Source: Torymus aiolomorphi
Taxonomy: Eukaryota; Arthropoda; Insecta; Hymenoptera; Torymidae
NCBI GenBank assembly: GCA_036365515.1
Contig: CM070873.1
Location: forward strand, 264,548,575 to 264,612,574
Direction of reading: 5' to 3'
Length of the DNA stretch: 64,000 nucleotides
Made by a program: the position numbers and the translations under genes. Shown here one piece after another: positions 58,585 through 64,000 of the stretch (position 1 is the stretch's first letter; each line of letters begins with the position of its first letter). Below the pieces are notes generated by a model. The model was given only the letters and a program-made list of their open reading frames with translations, did no database searches and was not told the origin of the DNA.

Positions 58585-60284
58585 GCCACGCATATATAAA
58601 GGAAGTGACGTAAACTTGCGACACTATTATTTAAATAATTATTAAATCCAAGTAACCGTGGGATAGGACGACCATGCATGTATCAAAATTCCGAAGACGT
58701 GCAACACGATTATTTAAATAATTCTCAACCCCAAGTCGCCGGTGGATGCGAGTTCCACGCGTAAACGGGAGTGCGTCAGACCTGTATACGTGGCCAAACA
58801 ATTACTTAAATAATTCTTAACCCCAAACAGGCGGGGGATGCGAGTTCCACGCGTATACGGGAGCGCGTCAGACGTGTATACATGGCAAAATAATTATTTA
58901 AATAATTCTTGACCCCAAGTAGGCGGGGGAAGCGAGTTCTACGCGTTCATGGGAGCGTGTCAGAAGTGCATACATTGCAAAATAATTATTTAAATAATTC
59001 TTAACCCCAAGTAGGCGGGGGATGCGCATCCTACCTGGATACGGGAGCGCGTCAGTCGTGCATACATGGCAAAATAATTAGTTAAACAATTCTTAACACC
59101 AAGCAAGCGGGGGTACGAGTCCCACGCGTAAACGGGAGTGCGTCAGACCTGTATACGTGGCAAAACAATTACTTAAATAATTATTAATCCCAAGCAGGCG
59201 GGGCATGCGAGTCCCACGTCTATACGGGAGTGCATCAGACGTGTATACATGGCAAAATAATTATTTAAATAATTCTTGACCCCAAGCAGGCGGGGGATGC
59301 GACTTCCACGCGTATACGGGAGCGCGTCAGACGTGTATACATGGCAAAATAATTATTTAAATAATTCTTGATCTCAAGCAGGCGGGGGGTGCGAGTTCCA
59401 CGCATAAACGGGAGTGTGTCAGACCTGTATACATGGCAAAATAATTATTTAAATAATTCTTAACCCCAAACAGGCGGGGGATACGAGTCCCACGCGTATA
59501 CGGGAGTGCGTCAGACGTGTATGTATAGCAAAATAATTATTTAAAAAATTCTTAACCCCAAGCAGGCGGGGGATGCGAGTTCTACGTGTTCACGGGAGGG
59601 CGTCAGACCTGTATACATGGCAAAATAATTATTTAAATAATTCTTAATCCCAAACAGGCGGGGGATACGAGTCCCACGCGAATACGGGAGCGCGTCAGAC
59701 GTGCATACATGGCAAAATAATTATTTAAATAATTCTTAACCCCAAGTAGGCGGGGGATACGAATTCCACGTGTATACGGGAGCGCGTCACACGTGTATAC
59801 ATGGCATAATAATTATTTAAATAATTCTTAACCCCAAGTAGGCGGCGGATGCGAGTTGTACCTGAATACGGGAGCGCGTCAGACGTGCATACATGGCAAA
59901 ATAATTATTTAAATAATTCTTAACCCCAAGTAGGCGGGGGATGCGAGTTCCACGCGTATACGGGAGGGCGTGAGACGTACATACATGGCAAAGTAATTAT
60001 TTAAATAATTCTTAACCCCAAGTAGGCGGGGGATGCGAGTTCCACGCGTATACGGGAGGGCGTGAGACGTACATACATGGCAAAGTAATTATTTAAATAA
60101 TTCTTAACCCCAAACAGGCGGGGGATGCGAGTTCGACGCATATACGGGAGCGCGTCAGACGTGTATACATGGCAAAATAATTGTTTAAATAATTATTTTG
60201 CCATATATGCACGTCTAACGCGCTCCCGTATACGCGTGGAACTCGCATCCCCCGCCTACTTGGGTTTAAGAATTATTTAAATAA
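58585..60284. repeat. 92-bp satellite array with terminal inversion
   Basis: About 17-18 units (AATTATTTAAATAATTCTTA, CCCCAAGTAGGCGGGGGATG, CGCGTATACGGGAGCGCGTC) run in one direction. The last, after about 60190, is in reverse through a palindromic TTGTTTAAATAATTATTTT junction. Units near 59940-60100 are almost identical. The unit is a relative of the arrays inside the hAT-like element at 14096-16899. Confidence 0.9.
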
Positions 60285-60315
60285 ACGGAAACACGGAAAT
60301 GGACAAAGAGGGAGA

Positions 60316-62847
60316 ATGGACATATATAGGCACAGGGGGAAGTCAACGTTAGACTACCTGATAACAAATATGGAAGGAAGGGAAATAATAGAAGACATGA
60401 GTATAGGTAATAACGAGGATTCAGATCATCAACCGATAGAGGCAGTGTTGAAACTGAGAACGGAGCAGAGAGAAAAGGACAATGGAACAAGAACAGACTG
60501 GTCAGAGAAAGGAATAAGGCAGTACATAGGAAACCTAGCAGAGAAAGAAAAAGCAAAGACACGGAAAGAACTAAAAGAAAAGGTAAAAAGAAGCATAGTA
60601 GTAACAAATTACAGCATAGACAACAAAGCAAAACTGGAGAAATGGTGGGACAAAACATGCCACGTGAGGAAAATAGAACTGAAAAGATTTCTAAGAGACT
60701 GCAAAACGGGAGTGAGAAGTACCTCGGAATACATAGAAAAGAAAAGAATACAGAGAGTGGATAAAGAAAAAGAAAATAGAGTGGAGTGAGAAGATGATAG
60801 AAGAGATAGAAAGAGATACAGAAGCGCGAGAAGCTTCTGGAAAATAATAAACGCAGGGAAAGACAGAAACCAAGAAGTAAGTGACAAAATAAAGAAAGAA
60901 GAATGGATGACATTCCTGAAAGAGCAACTAAAAGGCACGGAAATACAGGAAGGAGAGATAGAAAACATGGAAAGAAAACAAGAGAGGTTGATGTGGGAAG
61001 AAGATGAGATAGGCCAGGAGGAGGTCCGAAGTGCAATAAATAAACTAAAGAGGAGGAAAGCAGCCGGAGAAGACGGAATACAAAACGAAGCGTGGATATT
61101 TGGAGAGGAAGAAATTGTAGAAGAACTAAAAGGAATACTAAACGAAATATGGAAGAAAGGTGAGATACCAGAGAAGTGGAAAGTAGGAACCGTAAAGCCA
61201 ATCTTTAACAAAGGAAAGAGAGACGAGGTAAAGAACTACAGAGGACTGACGCTGATGGATACAGGGTACAAAATGTACGCAGAGATACTGAGGAAAAGAT
61301 TAGAGGATTTTCTGGAAGAAGGAAAAAAGCTAGGAGACCTGCAGTTTGGTTTCAGGAAAGGAAGAGGCACCATAGACGCAGTGTTTGTGCTAAAAAGTGC
61401 AGTAGAATCGAAATTGAAGAAAGAAGGAGGAAAGGCTTGGACATGCTTGGCGGATCTCAAAGGTGCCTTTGACAACATAAAAAGAGAATCGATATGGAAA
61501 GAAATGGAGAAGATGGGAGTAAACACGAAATTGAGAAACAGAATTAAAGAAATATACGAAGATACGAAGTGTGAGGTAGTGGTGAAGGGAAAAAAGCTAG
61601 GAATGTTCAAAACGGAAGAACGGGTGAGCCAAGGATGCCCGCTTAGCCCGACACTTTTCAATGTGAGCATGGCGGGATTGGAGGAAGAATTGAGCAAAGT
61701 GCAGGAAGGAGGAATAGTGATAGGAAAAAAGAAGATATACTCAATAGGATACGCGTATGATGTTATCCTACTGGCAAATAATGAAGAAGGTATGAAGGAG
61801 ATGATAAAAAGGTTCGGCAAATTTATAGAAAGAAGAGGAATGGAGTTGAACACCAAAAAGACAAAAATTATAATGTTCAGAAGAAATGGAAGAAGGGGGT
61901 CGACCCGGTGTTCAAATGGAAGGAAGAAACATACCTGGGATACAAGATACAGAGTAACAACGGAGACACGAAACATATAGAGTACATAGCAGAAAAAGCA
62001 AACGCCGTTTTGGGAAGCGTATGGAGCATAGGAGAAAGGAAATTCAAAGAAGACTTGGAGAGAAGGATGAAGCTATTTGACGCATTAGTACGCAGCGTTA
62101 TAACTTACGGAGCGGAAATATGGGGCTACAAGGAATGGAAGGAGATAGAGAAAATTAAGAATAAGTACATAAAGTGGACCCTGAGACTGGACAGAACAAC
62201 GCCCAGTCATATAATACACGAAGAAACGAACAGATGGAAGATAGCAATACAGACCGGAAAAAGAGCGATGAAGTATGAGCAGAAAGTAGCGCAAAGCGAA
62301 GGGAATACAATAATAAAAGAATGCATGAGAGTGATAACAAGCAGTAATGCGAAGTCGGAAATGGGAGAGAGAAGAAGGAAATTCTACGAAGACAAAGGAT
62401 GGTCGGCGAGCGAAGGGAGTAGAAGGATTGCAGAAGGAGAAACAGTATGGCCAGAGATGGTGAAGAGAGGAACGGACGAAGAAAAGCAGAGGAGAACGGC
62501 AGAAATAAGAGAGTCAAGGTTTGCAAAAGAGATAAGTAATATCATTTTCCAGCAGGAGACACCAAGCTACCTTAAGAACACGGAAACGAAAAAGAAGAAA
62601 GAGCTCGAGGCACAGGCAAGATTTAGACTAGGGAGCGAGAATAGGAGCACGAGGTACTGGAGCAGAGAGGAGGAGAAGAGGTGCAGAATAAAACAGCGAA
62701 GAGACCCTTAAACATATATTCGAAGAGCGTGAGGCTACAAGAGTGCAAGGAAAGAGATGGGAAGAGATTGTCAACGGTGAAAGAAAGACCCTGTCGAAAC
62801 TGATGGAAACGCGATGGAAAAGAAGGAGAGCAGAACAAGACAGGTAA
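60316..62847 (+). pseudogene. LINE ORF2: endonuclease remnant, reverse transcriptase, C-terminal region
   Basis: The first frame begins in the apurinic endonuclease C-terminus (STLDYLITN, then SDHQPIEA). It meets TGA at 60787-60789 but stays in frame through the reverse transcriptase. RT motifs seen: YRGLTLMDTGYKMYAEIL, LQFGFRKGRGTIDAV, DLKGAFDNI, RVSQGCPLSPTLFN. The catalytic box is GYAYD instead of the usual YADD, so one essential Asp is lost. A frameshift in the G-run near 61893 moves the frame to the region LGYKIQ...VITYGAEIWGYKEW (from 61908). A second frameshift near 62690 reaches a degenerate C/H-type tail (TLKHIFEE). Clade (R1/Jockey/other) not decided. Clearly inactive. Confidence 0.85.
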
Positions 62848-63053
62848 AGAGAACCGAATGAGAATGGAGTGAGAACGACAACAAAGACCGGAAATGTAGA
62901 AGAACCCTATGGAATGGCAGATAATCGAACAGCGGTAGCTGTGAGAGAGCCCTAAGCACACAGGATGATAATGGAGGAAAACACAACCAGAAGACACACT
63001 AGATAAAAGCAGGAAAGCGCGAGTAGTAAAGAGGTTAAGAGGTCCGAGTAAGC

Positions 63054-63467
63054 ATGGAGGCAGAAATGGAGATAATGATGAAGAGAATAACAGACCTGGA
63101 TCTGAGAGTTCAAGGAGAAATAGAGAGGAAGTTATGCTGGGAAGAAAAGATGAAGAAAGAACATGCAGTGCAAGAGGACAGATATGAAAAAGAGATAAAG
63201 AAGCTGAAGGAAAGGTTAGAAAAAGTGGAAAGGATGTGGGAGCTAAAAGAGAAAAAATACCTCAGAATAGAAGATGTAGATAAAGAATACACTTTAGTAA
63301 TAAAAAGAGGATGGAACTGGAAAAGTGAGAAAGTGAGAGATTGGATGGAGAGGCAGACAAAACCAATGCAGAACGGAATAGGAATGAGGTGGCTCATATT
63401 CAAAGATAAATTACCTTTGGAGGAAAGCGGAGAAAGCAGCGAAGGAAGGAGTTTTCACCTTGAATGA
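63054..63467 (+). pseudogene. Coiled-coil ORF in the 3' part of the LINE
   Basis: 137 codons, dominated by a Glu/Lys-rich predicted coiled coil (residues about 1-75), then KEYTLVIKRGWNWKSEKVRD and a tryptophan-rich segment. It ends HLE at TGA. A one-base shift near the end would extend it by about 55 Lys/Glu-rich codons to about 63615. No zinc knuckle is seen. It resembles a LINE ORF1-like accessory protein but sits after ORF2, which is unusual. Chance opening in purine-rich DNA is possible. Confidence 0.45.
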
Positions 63468-63900
63468 GGTACTCACAGCAGCGCAGAGAAAGGAGAGGTG
63501 GAAGAAAACAGGAAAAGAGAGAAAAACACAAATAACAGAAACGGACAAAGAAAGAGAGAAAGAGAAAGAAAGCAGCAAAAAGAACATAGCGCAAGAATCA
63601 AAAGATGAGAAGTAGAAGAGGAAAAAGAGGCAGTAGAAAAGAGAAAGCAGCTAAGCAAAAGCAGAAGAACACAGACACAAACACCACACACACATTTATA
63701 CACATTAAAGGAAATAATTTAGTTTAAATGTTATATTATTTAAAGTTTATATTTTATACTTTCATATTCTTTTACAAACACGCAAACAGCTACACAGACG
63801 CAAACACAGAATTGAGACGGAGTCGGATTAAAAATAAGAACAAATTGTAAAATGTACAAATATAGCTATAGCCAATAAAGCATTGTTATTATTGTTATTG

Positions 63901-64000
63901 CCATGTATACACGTCTGACGCGCTCCCGTATACGCGTGGAACTCGCATCCCCCGCCTGCTTGCGGTCAAGAATTATTTAAATAATTATTTTGCCATGTAT
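63901..64000. repeat. Satellite array resumes (reverse orientation)
   Basis: One reverse unit (GTATACGCGTGGAACTCGCA, GAATTATTTAAATAATTATT) in the same direction as 60190-60284. It confirms that the LINE landed in the inverted arm; the array continues past the window. Confidence 0.88.

Larger units (their letters stand above)
60285..63900 (+). mobile_element. 5'-truncated APE-type LINE inserted in the satellite
   Basis: The satellite unit breaks after TTATTTAAATAA (60284) and resumes at CCATGTATAC (63901). Between lie an endonuclease C-terminus, reverse transcriptase, a C-terminal region and a 3' end with AATAAA and a TTGTTATTATTG tail. No full TSD is visible, apart from a possible TTATT overlap. 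The coding strand is extremely purine-rich, which is why long spurious frames appear on the minus strand. Confidence 0.85.

Noticed and set aside
60266..61201. 311-codon open frame on the minus strand
   Set aside because: It is antisense to the LINE reverse transcriptase; the purine-rich sense strand leaves few stops on the opposite strand. The Leu/Ser/Phe-rich translation has no domain. The same applies to the other minus-strand frames at 60609-63703.

Overview
The window is AT-rich, intron-containing nuclear DNA of an animal, almost certainly an arthropod and probably an insect. The evidence is short GT-AG introns, three recognisable metazoan genes, a DD41D mariner of the type common in insects, and dense Helitron, hAT and foldback elements. 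Nothing looks prokaryotic or plasmid-like. Host coding sequence makes up only about 2.2 kb of the 64 kb.

Host genes. (1) 6381-6582 (+) is the last coding exon of a Ctr1-type copper transporter; the 6.4 kb before it is TE-filled intron or upstream sequence. (2) 20823-21607 (-) is a complete two-exon Rab9 (223 aa). (3) 29869-32068 (-) is a complete 12-exon p70 S6 kinase (428 aa) whose every intron joins in frame. The three genes work separately: copper uptake, late-endosome to Golgi traffic, and TOR growth signalling.

Mobile DNA fills the rest, and many elements can be delimited to the base by target-site duplications (TSDs). There are three solo LTRs (27900-29324, TSD GTAG; 32592-35573, TSD CTTAC; 38760-39778, TSD AAATG). 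There is a hAT-like element (14096-16899, TSD GATAAAAG), a second 8-bp-TSD MITE (5581-5804), a Harbinger-like MITE (35727-36179, TSD TAA), a DD41D mariner (23864-26793), TA-flanked elements (2582-3143, 12587-13900, 37019-47774), several Helitrons, a Helentron-like insertion and an APE-type LINE.

Region by region: 1-6.4 kb is foldback elements and MITEs; 6.4-7.4 kb is the Ctr1 end; 7.4-14 kb is MITEs, a SINE, giant inverted repeats and a TA element; 14-19.3 kb is the hAT with satellite arrays, then Helitrons; 20.8-22.7 kb is Rab9; 22.7-29.5 kb is a foldback, the mariner and LTR 1; 29.8-32.6 kb is S6K; 32.6-36.6 kb is LTR 2 and an MITE; 37-47.8 kb is a pogo-like transposon split by an 8.8-kb array element; 49-52.5 kb is a large word-array foldback carrying a GC-rich ORF; 53-58.5 kb is Helitrons and nested inverted repeats; 58.6-64 kb is a 92-bp satellite interrupted by the LINE.

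The most unusual signal is a set of otherwise unrelated foldback elements (2391-3829, 4394-4891, 23252-23851, 38268-47073, 49029-52506). All start with CCC, four follow this with five bases and an A-run, several are flanked by 2-bp direct repeats, and all are filled with arrays of a short family-specific word. I could not name their superfamily. Element boundaries without a stated TSD are approximate.
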